A DNA stretch of 64,000 nucleotides from Flavobacteriales bacterium (lineage in GTDB: Bacteria; Bacteroidota; Bacteroidia; Flavobacteriales_F; PHOS-HE28). Where the stretch lies: contig JADJTW010000006.1 of assembly GCA_016710965.1 (NCBI GenBank), forward strand, positions 1 to 64,000. The letters run 5' to 3'. The position numbers and the translations under genes were made by a program. The notes beneath the pieces are model-generated. The model saw only the letters and a program-made list of their open reading frames with translations, did not search any database and was not told the origin of the DNA. Positions 27,028 to 36,642 of this stretch are shown here, in pieces. Numbering within the stretch: position 1 is the first letter of the stretch; each line of letters opens with the position of its first letter.

Positions 27028-28107
27028 CTACTTGGGCGCGTTGCGGTAGATGAGGATGCCCACGACGGCGAAGAGCACGTTGGGCGCCCACACAGCGATG
27101 AACGGATCGAGGCCGGCATTGGTGGCGGCCACGGTAGTGAGCTTCATGGCGAAGATGTAGAGCAGTGCCAGTGCCACGCCCGCAGCAAGATGAAGCCCGG
27201 TGCCGCCGCGCACCTTGCGGCTGGCGATGCCCACGCCGATGAGCGTGAAGACGTACACCGCGAAGGGATAGCTGGTGCGCTGGTGCCGCTCGATGAGGTA
27301 GCTGGCCACCTTTCCATCGCCCTGAGCGCGCTTGGCCACGATGTAGTCATCGAGCTCGCTGGTGCTCATGGCCATGGCTGTTTCCCAGCGCTGGCCCATG
27401 TCCGAGGGCTTCAAGGCGATCACCGTGTCCTTCTTGACGCCCCGGCTCAGGTGGTCGCCATCGGCGCCCAGCACGCGCATGCTCCAGTCGCTCAGGTGCC
27501 ACGACCCGTTCAAGCTGTCGTACACCGCGCGATCGGCGTGCAGGGTGCGCACCAGCTCGTTGTCCTTCCACTGCTCCAGCCCGAAATCGTACAAGGTCTT
27601 CTCCTTGGCGCCGTAATGCTCGCAGTAGGCGATGGAACCCGGTGCTATCTCGCGGTGCAGGTTGGTGTCCTCCACGAAGAAGGTGGCGCGGATGTACTTC
27701 TCCTCGAAGGCCAGCCGCACCTTGTTGGCCGCAGGCAGCACCTTGTGGTTGATCACCAGGGAGAGTGCGGCCAGGAAGGTGGCGGCCACGAAGTAGGGCC
27801 ATAGCAGCCGCGGGAAGCTGACGCCGCTGCTGAGCATGGCCACCACCTCGCTGCGGTGCGCCAGACGGCTGGTGAAGAGCAGCACCGCGATGAAGATGAA
27901 GAGCCCGCTGAAGAGGTTGCCGTAGTAGACGATGAAGTTGAGGTAGTAGTCCTTCACGATCTCCTCGGTGGTCGCCGTCATCTCGGCGAAGTCGCCCGTC
28001 TTCTCGCTGATATCGAAGACCACGGCCACCATCATGATCAGCACGATCATGAAGAAGAAGGTGCCGAGGAACTTGCGGATGATATAGCGGTCGAGGGTGC
28101 GTAGCAC
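27028..28107 (-). CDS. lptG: LptF/LptG family LPS export permease
   Basis: This 359-residue protein has the YjgP/YjgQ layout: N-terminal helices (starting LDRYIIRKFLGTFFFMIVLI), a beta-jellyroll periplasmic part (about residues 130-260) and three C-terminal helices. With an LptF partner and LptB it would pull lipopolysaccharide from the inner membrane. It directly follows tgt, an order often seen in Bacteroidota. LptF or LptG identity is assigned by context only. Confidence 0.85.
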   Translation of the reverse strand: MLRTLDRYIIRKFLGTFFFMIVLIMMVAVVFDISEKTGDFAEMTATTEEIVKDYYLNFIVYYGNLFSGLFIFIAVLLFTSRLAHRSEVVAMLSSGVSFPRLLWPYFVAATFLAALSLVINHKVLPAANKVRLAFEEKYIRATFFVEDTNLHREIAPGSIAYCEHYGAKEKTLYDFGLEQWKDNELVRTLHADRAVYDSLNGSWHLSDWSMRVLGADGDHLSRGVKKDTVIALKPSDMGQRWETAMAMSTSELDDYIVAKRAQGDGKVASYLIERHQRTSYPFAVYVFTLIGVGIASRKVRGGTGLHLAAGVALALLYIFAMKLTTVAATNAGLDPFIAVWAPNVLFAVVGILIYRNAPK

Positions 28108-28168
28108 AGGTCGTGGTTCTACGTTTTCGGTGGTCAGGGTCGGCCATCGAACCCCTGACGACCGTCAA

Positions 28169-29299
28169 CTAAAGTCTCGTTTTCAATTTCGGTAGCAACG
28201 CGTTCTTCCAGTCCGTGAAAGTACCCGCCATGATCTGCGCACGAGCCTCCTTCACCAAGGCGAGGTAGAAGCCCAGGTTATGCAAGCTGGCGATCTGCTG
28301 CCCCAGCATCTCGCCGCTCTGGAAAAGGTGACGCACGAAGGCGCGCGAATAGGCTGTGTCCACCCAGCAGTGCGCGCCGGGGTCCAGCGGCGTATGGTCA
28401 TCGGCCCACTGCCTGTTCTTGATGTTGAGGATCCCTTCGCGGGTGAAGAGCATGCCGTTGCGGCCGTTGCGCGTGGGCATCACGCAGTCGAACATATCGA
28501 TACCGCGCGCCATGTTCTCCAGCAGGTTCCACGGCGTGCCCACGCCCATGAGGTAGCGTGGCTTGTCGGCCGGAAGGATGGAACAGCAGAGCGCGGCCAT
28601 GGCGTACATCTCCTCCTCGGGTTCCCCAACGCTGAGCCCACCGATGGCATTGCCCACCGCGCCCTTGGCTGCGATGTATTCACTGCTTCGTTTGCGCAGT
28701 TCGGGAAAGGTGCTGCCCTGAACGATGGGGAAGAGGGCCTGCTCGTGGCCGTACTTCGGATCGGTCCCTTCGAAGCGCGCGATGCAGCGATCGAGCCAGC
28801 GATGGGTCATGTGCATGCTCTTCTCCGCGTAGGCGAGCTCGCATGGCCACGGCGTGCATTCATCGAAGGCCATGCAGATATCCGCCCCGATGCTGCGTTG
28901 GATGTCCATCACCTTCTCCGGGGTGAAGAGGTGCGCGCTGCCATCGATGTGGCTCTGGAACCTCACGCCTTCCTCGGTGATCCTGCGGATGTCGCTCAAC
29001 GAGTGGACCTGGAACCCGCCGCTATCGGTGAGGATCGGTCGATCCCACCCGTTGAACATGTGCAGGCCCCCGGCATGCTCCAAAACCTCTGTGCCCGGCC
29101 GCAGGTACAGGTGGTAGGTGTTGCTCAGCATGATCGGCGCATCGAGGTCCTTCTTCAGTTCGCGCGGATGCACGGCCTTCACAGCGCCCAATGTGCCCAC
29201 GGGCATGAAGACCGGTGTCGGGATGGGGCCGTGGGCAGTGTGCAGCACTCCAGCGCGGGCCTTGCTTTTCAGGTCGCTAAGAAGGAAGGTGAATTCCAT
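28169..29299 (-). CDS. tgt: tRNA-guanine(34) transglycosylase
   Basis: This 376-residue enzyme exchanges guanine-34 of tRNAs for the queuosine precursor. Substrate and catalytic motifs are present (TDSGGFQVHSLSDIR, FDCVMPTRNGRNG), and start ATG 29299 is preferred over an upstream TTG. At the usual Zn site, the E. coli CDCYTC is AHCWVD here, so two of three cysteines are missing while the distal His (LHNLGFY) is kept. Loss of this site occurs in some relatives; whether this protein binds zinc is uncertain. Confidence 0.9.
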   Translation of the reverse strand: MEFTFLLSDLKSKARAGVLHTAHGPIPTPVFMPVGTLGAVKAVHPRELKKDLDAPIMLSNTYHLYLRPGTEVLEHAGGLHMFNGWDRPILTDSGGFQVHSLSDIRRITEEGVRFQSHIDGSAHLFTPEKVMDIQRSIGADICMAFDECTPWPCELAYAEKSMHMTHRWLDRCIARFEGTDPKYGHEQALFPIVQGSTFPELRKRSSEYIAAKGAVGNAIGGLSVGEPEEEMYAMAALCCSILPADKPRYLMGVGTPWNLLENMARGIDMFDCVMPTRNGRNGMLFTREGILNIKNRQWADDHTPLDPGAHCWVDTAYSRAFVRHLFQSGEMLGQQIASLHNLGFYLALVKEARAQIMAGTFTDWKNALLPKLKTRL

Positions 29300-29355
29300 C
29301 AAGTAACGAAGATGCCTACTATTGATATCACCTACTTGGGTTCACGAAGGGGTCT

Positions 29356-29874
29356 CTACAGATTGGGCATTCTGGCGATACATGCCACTTTTCCGGTATT
29401 GAGGTCCAGAGAGTAGCGATAGCGGACCTTGGCCGCTTGTGCTCCACCGATGGCTCCGCCCATCGCACCGAACATTGGCCCTGGACCAATGTCTTGATTC
29501 ATGGGAATCCCGGCGTCGAAGACGAGGGAGTCGCCTGACAGGTACGCTGTCGCGTACCACTTCTGTAGTTCAAGCACAAAACAATTCAGGAAGAGCGTGT
29601 CGCCCGTTGAGATCGCATAGATCTCGCGAACGAAGAATTTCTTCTTGAGTGTGTCATTCGTCGCCTCCACCTTGTAGTCATTTCCACCATTCATCACGAT
29701 GTCGCCTTTCGTCCGGCGCAATATGTTGAACTGGAAGGGTACCGATGGAGTCCTCGCTCGCAATTCATCAATGGTCAGGTACGCTCCTCGCGGAAAAGGA
29801 TGGGACGTCGTTTGAGAGAGGCACATGAACGGCCCGAATAGTGATATGACAACTTGAATGCGGAGGGTTCTCAT
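29356..29874 (-). CDS. Secreted protein of unknown function
   Basis: This 172-residue protein has a signal peptide (VVISLFGPFMCLSQ) and a beta-rich mature part. A Gly-Ala-Met loop (GPMFGAMGGAIGGAQ) precedes a short C-terminal strand pair, LDLNTGKVACIARM. The region looks less GC-rich than its neighbours. Possibly a DUF6563-like protein; not certain. Confidence 0.5.
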   Translation of the reverse strand: MRTLRIQVVISLFGPFMCLSQTTSHPFPRGAYLTIDELRARTPSVPFQFNILRRTKGDIVMNGGNDYKVEATNDTLKKKFFVREIYAISTGDTLFLNCFVLELQKWYATAYLSGDSLVFDAGIPMNQDIGPGPMFGAMGGAIGGAQAAKVRYRYSLDLNTGKVACIARMPNL

Positions 29875-30054
29875 TCGACTGACAGTTTGCGAGCAAATGT
29901 CGGTGTTGGCGTCTCGTTCATTTCTGCTTAGCGGCTATACCCCAGTTGAGGGCATTCGAGGTTTGGGACCTTCTCCGCCCTAGATGTTCATAACTGCCTG
30001 CGGCCAACGCTACTCTGCCAAGGGGCCCCGGTAGTTTCGCCCACGGTGCGGCGC

Positions 30055-31179
30055 ATGGCCGTGCGCTGCTATTCGCCCATGTGGTCCCTCGAATTCCAAG
30101 TGATGCTCGGCGCGCTCGTCGTGCTGGTGGTCTATCATGCGCTCATGTTCGCCCGCCTAGCCTTCCGCAAGCATGCCGTGGAGCCCGATCGCGAGTTGCC
30201 CATCAGCGTGGTGATCTGCGCCCGCAACGAGGCGCGAACGCTGGAGGAGCTCATCCCGGTGCTCATGGAGCAGGACCACAGGCAATTCGAGGTGGTGGTG
30301 GTGAACGACCGCAGCGAGGATGATACCTGGGAGATCCTGCAGTGGATGAAGCCGCAGTATCCGCGCCTGAAACCGGTGAACATACAAGCCGATGAACGTT
30401 TCAACTACGGTAAGAAGATGGCATTGGGCATTGGTGTTCGCTCCGCCACGCACCAGCATGTGCTGCTCACCGATGCCGATTGCCTGCCACCGGGGCGCGA
30501 TTGGATCGCATGCATGGCGGCGGGCTTCCGCAACGGCCGCACCATCGTCATTGGCCATAGTCCCTATGGCAGGTCGCCGGGCGTGGGCAGCTTGCTCGAG
30601 CGCTACGATGGCGCCGTGAAGGCCATGCAGTACATGGGCTTCGCGCAATCGGGCTTCCCCTACATGGGCGTGGGCCGCAACCTCGGGTACGCCACGTCGA
30701 TCTTCTTCGGCGCCAGCGGCCCCCGGCGGCACAACCACCTGATGAGCGGCGACGACGACCTGCTGATCAACGAGGTGTCGCGCCGCACCAACACCGCAGT
30801 GGTGGCCGACCCCCGCACCTTCATGACCACCCGCGCCACCCCCGACCTTGCCACATGGATCCGTCGCAAACGGCGCCACTACACCACGGCGGTGCATTAC
30901 CGCTTCGGCCATCAGGTCCTGCTCACGCTGCTGCCCCTGGCGCGCATCGCCTTCTGGACGGCGCTCGTGCTGCTCACCATCAGAGGGGCCTGGCGCGAAG
31001 CGGCGATCGGTGCCGGCGTGGAATTGCTGTTATTGCTGCCAGTGACCATGGCGGCGCTGAAACGATTGCAGGCAGGGGCCATGATGTGGTTCGCACTGCC
31101 GCTGGAATGGCTGTTCCTACTTTTGGATCCGTTGCTCTATGCGAGCACGATCCTCGTAAAGCCCAAGCGATGGAAGTGA
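30055..31179 (+). CDS. Family 2 glycosyltransferase, membrane anchored
   Basis: This 374-residue protein has an N-terminal helix (MLGALVVLVVYHALMFA), a GT-A domain (about residues 45-270) with ISVVICARNEARTLEELIP, the metal-binding DADCLPP and the acceptor-site RRKRRHYT, and a C-terminal membrane pair (about 280-360). It is a GT2-type inverting transferase, possibly in polysaccharide or glycolipid synthesis. Start ATG 30055 was chosen over GTG 30046; a later ATG at 30079 is also possible. The last 10 bases overlap the sigma factor gene. Confidence 0.75.
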   Translation: MAVRCYSPMWSLEFQVMLGALVVLVVYHALMFARLAFRKHAVEPDRELPISVVICARNEARTLEELIPVLMEQDHRQFEVVVVNDRSEDDTWEILQWMKPQYPRLKPVNIQADERFNYGKKMALGIGVRSATHQHVLLTDADCLPPGRDWIACMAAGFRNGRTIVIGHSPYGRSPGVGSLLERYDGAVKAMQYMGFAQSGFPYMGVGRNLGYATSIFFGASGPRRHNHLMSGDDDLLINEVSRRTNTAVVADPRTFMTTRATPDLATWIRRKRRHYTTAVHYRFGHQVLLTLLPLARIAFWTALVLLTIRGAWREAAIGAGVELLLLLPVTMAALKRLQAGAMMWFALPLEWLFLLLDPLLYASTILVKPKRWK

Positions 31180-31778
31180 ACGAGAACCTCAGCGAGAAGG
31201 CCCGGTACGATTACATCCTCGTGCGCAAGGCCGTGGACAAGGGCGATCAGAAGGCCTATGCCGAACTGATGAGCCGCTACCGCGACAGCATCTACTTCAT
31301 GCTGTTGAAGATGATCAACAACAAGGACGATGCGGAAGACTTGACCATCGAAGCCTTCGGCAAGGCTTTCAACCGCCTGAAGCAGTACACGCCCAACTAC
31401 GCCTTCAGCACCTGGCTCTTCAAGATCGCGTCGAACAACTGCATCGACTGGATCCGCAAGCAGAAGAAGAAGACCTTCTCCATCGACAGCCCCATCGGCA
31501 CCGACGACGGTGACGAGATGCACATCGAGCTGAAGGGCCACGGCCTCGATCCGGCCGAAGTCACCATTCGCGAGCAGAAGAACGAGATCATGCGCGAGGT
31601 GGTGGACAAGCTGAAGCCGCGCTACAAGCAGCTGGTGGAGCTGCGCTACTACAAGGAGTACAGCTATGAGGAGATCGCCGAGGAGCTAGACCTGCCGTTG
31701 GGCACCGTGAAAGCACAGCTTTTCCGCGCCCGCGAGTTCCTGGAGGGACTCCTCAATGCACGCAAGGACACGATCTGA
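31170..31778 (+). CDS. RNA polymerase sigma factor, sigma-70 ECF family
   Basis: This 202-residue protein has a region 2 domain (AYAELMSRYRDSIYFMLLKM, then DAEDLTIEAFGKAF) and a region 4 helix-turn-helix (YSYEEIAEELDLPLGTVKAQLFRARE), an extracytoplasmic function sigma factor layout. The charged linker (KGHGLDPAEVTIREQ) between them is longer than usual. It overlaps the glycosyltransferase gene by 10 bp; no anti-sigma gene is adjacent. Its regulon is unknown. Confidence 0.85.
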   Translation: MEVNENLSEKARYDYILVRKAVDKGDQKAYAELMSRYRDSIYFMLLKMINNKDDAEDLTIEAFGKAFNRLKQYTPNYAFSTWLFKIASNNCIDWIRKQKKKTFSIDSPIGTDDGDEMHIELKGHGLDPAEVTIREQKNEIMREVVDKLKPRYKQLVELRYYKEYSYEEIAEELDLPLGTVKAQLFRAREFLEGLLNARKDTI

Positions 31779-31867
31779 AGGCATGTGCGAGTGTGGGCGT
31801 CACGCCGGAAGACCAGCGAGGCGGAACGCTCATGAGGGCTATCCGACGACCCATGAATGTCCGAAGC

Positions 31868-32482
31868 ATGCAAGGCGTTGATCTGCTTCTGAAGTATTTC
31901 CCCGAGCTGACCGCGACCCAACGCGATCAGTTCACGCGCCTCGGCCCGCTCTACGCCGATTGGAACGCGCGCGTGAACCTGATCTCGCGCAAGGACTTCG
32001 AGCATCTCTACGAGCGGCATGTCCTGCATTCGCTCGGCATCGCCAGGGTCGTGCAGTTCAAGAAGGGAACTCGCATCGTGGATGTGGGAACAGGCGGCGG
32101 CTTCCCCTTGGTGCCGCTCGCGATCCTGTTCCCTGCCAGTTACTTCCAGGGCATCGATGGTATCGGCAAGAAGATCATGGCCGTGAACGGCGTCATCGAA
32201 GGATTGGGCCTCACGAATTGCACCGCCGAGCAAGTGCGCAGCGAGGACCACAAGGGCCGCTACGATGTCATCGTCAGCCGGGCCGTTACCACCTTGCCGG
32301 AGTTCCTGCGCATGACGAAGCACTTGGTCACCAAGGGTGCCGGAGAACTCTACTACCTCAAGGGTGGCGAACTCGCCGATGAACTGCTCCCCGTGAAGCA
32401 GCGCTATCGCGTCTTCGATCTATCGAAGGAGTTCGAGGGGGAGTTCTTCGCGACGAAGAAGGTCGTGCGGGTGGGCCTGTAG
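31868..32482 (+). CDS. rsmG: 16S rRNA (guanine-N7)-methyltransferase
   Basis: This 204-residue enzyme methylates G527 of 16S rRNA with SAM. SAM motif I is TRIVDVGTGGGFPLVPLAI, followed by the conserved YDVIVSRAVTTLPEF. Start ATG 31868 (MQGVDLLLKYFPEL) gives the usual N-terminus; an ATG at 31853 is also possible. It is followed by the convergent T9SS gene after 7 bp. Confidence 0.9.
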   Translation: MQGVDLLLKYFPELTATQRDQFTRLGPLYADWNARVNLISRKDFEHLYERHVLHSLGIARVVQFKKGTRIVDVGTGGGFPLVPLAILFPASYFQGIDGIGKKIMAVNGVIEGLGLTNCTAEQVRSEDHKGRYDVIVSRAVTTLPEFLRMTKHLVTKGAGELYYLKGGELADELLPVKQRYRVFDLSKEFEGEFFATKKVVRVGL

Positions 32483-32489
32483 CAGTCCA

Positions 32490-34172
32490 CTACTCGATGA
32501 CGAGCTTGGTGGCATCGATCATTTCACCCCTCGGCGAGGTGCGGACCACCAGGTATATCCCTGCGGCGAGCTCGGGCCACGGCCATGCGAATGTTCCTGC
32601 AACCGGGCTATAGAACTCCATGCCCGCTGGTCGGCCGGCCGGATCGCGCAGCGCGAGTCGCGAGGGTTGGTCCACGAATACTGAGAGCGGCTCACCCCTT
32701 CGTGCAGGATTCGGGACCAAGTGGAAGCGCTGTGCCGAGATGGTCCCAGGCACGCTGACTTGCGCTACGCAACCAGGAATGGTGGCGACGATGGGTGCAG
32801 ATACGAAGGACTGTGACGTAGTGCTTACGAGCGTAGGCTCGATGGCGGTTGGCAGGACTTCTGTTTGCACGTTCACGAGGCTGTCCGGGATGGAGAGGTG
32901 TTGTGCGCTATGTGGCAGGAAGTAGCAGGACGCGCCCGAGTTCTGGTCCGGAATTGCGAGACCGGTGAAGTGCCCCAGGTTCCCGAGCACAGGATGGGAG
33001 ATGCGTTGAACATATGGGATGCACAGGCCGTCGCTGCTGAAGCCCGTTCCCTTCGGCACGAAGTGGAGCTGTTGACCGTTTTCGAAAGGCAGCGTAGGAG
33101 CTTTATAAGCGGACACCAGTTCGCCCGTCTCGTCCGTTTCGAGCCATGACCAGGTTTGGTCAGCGCTGTTGAGCGACTTCATCTGGAGCATCGCATGTCC
33201 ATCGGCATGATGGAGGATGCGATCGATCTCATGCACGCCCATGTCGTAATAGATGTCCTTATCGATGAGGTCCAAGTCCTCGCTGAACCGATAGAGTGCG
33301 ATGCTGCCGTTCGCGCCCGATCCGGTTCGGATACTGACAAGAACATCACCGGCAGGTCCAACTGCAAGCACGGGATCCGCGAGAGAAGGACCAGCGCCCA
33401 GGTATTCATAGCTCGTGCAAGCGATCGGGTCTCCGTTGGCATCGATGCGCATGATGGCCCAGTCCCGGCTCTGGATCCTTGAGCAATCCAAGGCGATGGC
33501 ACCTCCGTCGTCGGAAGGTCCGAGTTGCACTTCGACCCGTGAAGCAGCGCCGTTCTCCGCCCACGGGAAGTAATTCCCAGCGTTGTGGCCATAGCGCTTG
33601 CACCAAAGAAGGTTGCCCTGGTCGTCGTGCTTCATGACATGGAGCACCGACGGTCCCATCGATGCCGCATATGACAGCAAGGAGATGATGGTGCCATCGT
33701 CAGAAGCTTGAACGCCTGATAGCTGCGTGTGCGTGATGGTGAATTCGTACGGCTGGACGAATGAGGTTGCCACCGTCTTCGACCAGATCTGAGTCCCGGA
33801 GGCATCGACCCGTGCGAGCCGTACACGTACTACCACGGTGTCGTCCTGCCAGGGTGGATTGGGGAGGATGACGGGCGCATAGGCATCAACCCTGGTGATC
33901 GTGGAATTGGAAGTTTCGAGGAGCAGGACGTCGATAGCTGGATCAGTGACCTCCCGCGCCCACTGCGGCTGTCCCTGGGCATCTGTCTTCAAGACCACGT
34001 CCGTATCCTCGATTCGCATGGCGAACAGGCTTGATCCATCGGCTTGCACCAGCGCGTTCTTCACTGGATCAGCCGGGGTATACAGGTCCAGACGGAACTG
34101 ACCGTGCGCAAGAGACACCTGGTTTGCAGCCACGAGAAGGAAGCATGCTGGCAGTGCGATTGTCCGTTTCAT
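32490..34172 (-). CDS. Secreted beta-rich protein with T9SS sorting domain
   Basis: This 560-residue protein has a signal peptide (TIALPACFLLVAANQVSLAHG) and a long beta-strand-rich body with repeated [LV]x[KR]xDxxGxxxW motifs (VLKTDAQGQPQWA, RVDASGTQIW, VMKHDDQGNLLWC), a propeller-like pattern. The T9SS type A sorting domain is at about residues 485-560 (FHLVPNPARRGEPL, then LAAGIYLVVRTS). It is probably a surface protein; no active site is visible. Confidence 0.75.
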   Translation of the reverse strand: MKRTIALPACFLLVAANQVSLAHGQFRLDLYTPADPVKNALVQADGSSLFAMRIEDTDVVLKTDAQGQPQWAREVTDPAIDVLLLETSNSTITRVDAYAPVILPNPPWQDDTVVVRVRLARVDASGTQIWSKTVATSFVQPYEFTITHTQLSGVQASDDGTIISLLSYAASMGPSVLHVMKHDDQGNLLWCKRYGHNAGNYFPWAENGAASRVEVQLGPSDDGGAIALDCSRIQSRDWAIMRIDANGDPIACTSYEYLGAGPSLADPVLAVGPAGDVLVSIRTGSGANGSIALYRFSEDLDLIDKDIYYDMGVHEIDRILHHADGHAMLQMKSLNSADQTWSWLETDETGELVSAYKAPTLPFENGQQLHFVPKGTGFSSDGLCIPYVQRISHPVLGNLGHFTGLAIPDQNSGASCYFLPHSAQHLSIPDSLVNVQTEVLPTAIEPTLVSTTSQSFVSAPIVATIPGCVAQVSVPGTISAQRFHLVPNPARRGEPLSVFVDQPSRLALRDPAGRPAGMEFYSPVAGTFAWPWPELAAGIYLVVRTSPRGEMIDATKLVIE

Positions 34173-34308
34173 GGAGGAGCGTGTTGAGAGGGACAAGAGA
34201 AGCATACAAGTCTACGTCGGAGGCCGCAGAATCCCATCCCGCGGATCGGGCCGAGATCGAATCCCTGTGCCTGTTGGCTTTCAAGCTGCTCCGAGCGCGT
34301 CGCGTGAA

Positions 34309-36135
34309 CTACGCCGTAGCTGTAGCGGACTGCAATTGGCTGAGGCTGTAGTACAGCCCGTTCGCGTCAGCGATAAGCTCATCGTGCGTGCCGCTCTCCA
34401 CCACGGTGCCCTTGTCCAGCACCAGGATCTTGTCGGCATCACGGATCGTGCTCAGTCGGTGCGCGATCACCAAGCTGGTGCGGCCCAGCATCAGCTTCTC
34501 CAGTGCTTCCTGCACCAGTCGCTCACTCTCACTGTCCAGCGCGCTGGTGGCTTCATCCAGGATCAGAATCGCGGGGTCCTTCAATACGGCGCGTGCAATG
34601 GCGATGCGTTGGCGTTGGCCACCGCTGAGCTGGATCCCCCGTTCACCCACAACGGTCTTGTACCCTTCCGGGAAGGAGGCGATGAAATCGTGCGCATTGG
34701 CCTTGCGCGCCGCCGCTTCCACTTCGGTGTCGCTCGCTCCCGGCTTGCCGTACGCGATGTTCTCGCGGATGCTTCCTCCGAAGAGCAAGACCTCCTGCGG
34801 CACGATGGCCATGCGGTCGCGCAGCGGTGTGAGCGGATAAGCGCTGGCCTCCTTGCCATCGATGAGGAGCTTGCCTGAAACAGGATCGTAGAAGCGGAGC
34901 ACGAGTGAGGCGATCGTGCTCTTGCCTGCACCGCTCGGTCCCACGAGCGCGATGCGCTGGCCCGGTTCTGCGGAGAAGCTCACGTCGTTCAGCACGGGCA
35001 CATCGGCACGCGATGCGTAGTGGAAGGCGACGTGCTGGAATTCAATGCGTCCTTGGATGCTCAGCACGTGTCCCGGCTCGCTCACGGTGATGGCTTCGCC
35101 TTTCTCATCGTGCAGGTCCATGAGGCGCTCGGTGGCGCCAACGGCCTTCAGCACGGTGGTGATGTACTCGGGTATGCTGCCGATGCTGGCACCGATGAAG
35201 ACCGAGTACATGATGAAGGTGACGAGCTGGCCCATGGTCATCAGGCCGTCCTTCTGCATGTTCACGCCACGCCAGATCACCAGTACGATGGCGCCGAACA
35301 TGCACAGGATGATGAAGGAGACGAAGGCGCCACGCCAGCGCGCACCCTTCAGCGCAAGCCCGCGCGCCGCCAGCACGCTGCGCGTGTAGCGCGCCGATTC
35401 CCAGGCTTCATTGGCGAAGGCCTTCACGCTTTGGATCCCTTGCAGCGTTTCATCCACGACCACGTTGGTGTCCGCGATGCGGTCCTGCACCTCCTTGCTC
35501 AACTTGCGTATGAAGCGGCCGAAGATGACGGCCACGATGGCCACCACCGGGATGCTTGCGAGCATGGTAAGGGTGAGGTGCCAGGAGAGCGTGGCCAGCA
35601 ATGCGATGCCCGCGGTGATGATGATGAGCTGCCTGACCAGTTCGGCCAGCGTGGTGGTGAAGGTGTCCTGCAACAAGGCGACGTCGGCGCTGATGCGGCT
35701 GTTGAGCTCGCCCACGCGGCGCTGCGCGAAGAAGCCCATGGGCAGCGTAAGGAGATGGTCGTAGGTGTCGCGCCGCAGCTGCGCGAGCATGTGCTCAGTG
35801 ACATACGAGAACAGATAGATGCGGAAGAAGCCCAGCAGGGCTTGCAGCGCGAACGTGCAAAGCAGGAGCAGGAAAAGGCTGTCGGTGTTCGTGAGGTCGA
35901 AGAGGTCCGCGCTGAACGGCGTCTCGCCCTTCACGGCATCCACCAATTTGCCCATGAGTCCGGGGAAGAGCAGACTGAGGCCGCTGGTGGCCACGAGCAG
36001 CAGCATGCCTAGCAGGAATGTCCAACGGTACGCACGCAGGTAGCGGAACAGCCGGAAGAACTTCCGCAGCGTGGCCTTGGTCAGCTTGGCGGGCTTGGCA
36101 TCGCCGTACTTGTCGTTGCCCCTTCTACCAGCCAT
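34309..36135 (-). CDS. ABC transporter, ATP-binding and membrane domains fused (MsbA-like)
   Basis: This 608-residue half-transporter has six membrane helices (about residues 35-325) and a C-terminal nucleotide-binding domain with Walker A GPSGAGKST (about 405), signature LSGGQRQRIAIARA and Walker B ILILDEATSALD. The layout fits lipid A or multidrug exporters and would work as a homodimer. The gene is followed closely by none in its own direction; the gene upstream is 32 bp away. Confidence 0.8.
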   Translation of the reverse strand: MAGRRGNDKYGDAKPAKLTKATLRKFFRLFRYLRAYRWTFLLGMLLLVATSGLSLLFPGLMGKLVDAVKGETPFSADLFDLTNTDSLFLLLLCTFALQALLGFFRIYLFSYVTEHMLAQLRRDTYDHLLTLPMGFFAQRRVGELNSRISADVALLQDTFTTTLAELVRQLIIITAGIALLATLSWHLTLTMLASIPVVAIVAVIFGRFIRKLSKEVQDRIADTNVVVDETLQGIQSVKAFANEAWESARYTRSVLAARGLALKGARWRGAFVSFIILCMFGAIVLVIWRGVNMQKDGLMTMGQLVTFIMYSVFIGASIGSIPEYITTVLKAVGATERLMDLHDEKGEAITVSEPGHVLSIQGRIEFQHVAFHYASRADVPVLNDVSFSAEPGQRIALVGPSGAGKSTIASLVLRFYDPVSGKLLIDGKEASAYPLTPLRDRMAIVPQEVLLFGGSIRENIAYGKPGASDTEVEAAARKANAHDFIASFPEGYKTVVGERGIQLSGGQRQRIAIARAVLKDPAILILDEATSALDSESERLVQEALEKLMLGRTSLVIAHRLSTIRDADKILVLDKGTVVESGTHDELIADANGLYYSLSQLQSATATA

Positions 36136-36167
36136 GGGACATGTTCCGGGTTGTCATGGGCGCTTGG

Positions 36168-36569
36168 TCACCCATGTATCGCTTTCATCCTGTCCGCGAT
36201 ATGATCGAACAGGTTGGTCAGCGGCTTCTCCACCATCATCTTGATGAACGGATTCAGGTCCGCGTTGAATTCCTGCCAGATGGTGGTCGTTCCATTGGCC
36301 TCGTTCATGTGAACGTCGAGCGTGAACGGGAAGGGGCTGCGCTCGGTGGCCTTCAATTTCAGCAGGCTGGGCGGCGTTCCTCCATCGAGCATGAGGCCGA
36401 TGGTCGCAGCGCCTTGGACCTTGAAGGAGCACGACCTCCCATCGCTCTGCCAATCACTGATGCGGCCTTCGGGCAGCAGCTGTTGGAAGTTGTTCATGTC
36501 CTCCACGAAAGCGTACAGCTCCTTCGCTGGTTTTCCGATCTCGACCTTCTTGCTTTCGATGTGCGTCAT
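36168..36569 (-). CDS. SRPBCC (START-like) domain protein
   Basis: This 133-residue protein fits a START/SRPBCC hydrophobic-ligand domain: beta strand IESKKVEIGKPAKELYAFV at the N-terminus, a central barrel of strands, and a terminal helix (LTNLFDHIADRMKAI). Start ATG 36569 has GGAGG upstream. Ligand and partner are unknown. It is next to pyrE and the ABC exporter. Confidence 0.65.
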   Translation of the reverse strand: MTHIESKKVEIGKPAKELYAFVEDMNNFQQLLPEGRISDWQSDGRSCSFKVQGAATIGLMLDGGTPPSLLKLKATERSPFPFTLDVHMNEANGTTTIWQEFNADLNPFIKMMVEKPLTNLFDHIADRMKAIHG

Positions 36570-36584
36570 CCTCCGGTGTGGTTG

Positions 36585-36612
36585 GGTGGGTCGACCCAGT
36601 GGGTCGACGATA
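36585..36612. repeat. Palindromic GGGTCGACCC repeat
   Basis: GGGTCGAC occurs twice around ACCCAGTGGGT in the spacer between the SRPBCC and pyrE genes. It looks like a REP-type intergenic palindrome; role unknown. Confidence 0.4.
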
Positions 36613-36642
36613 CGTGTGCTTCGATCCAATTCCGCGCAATGC

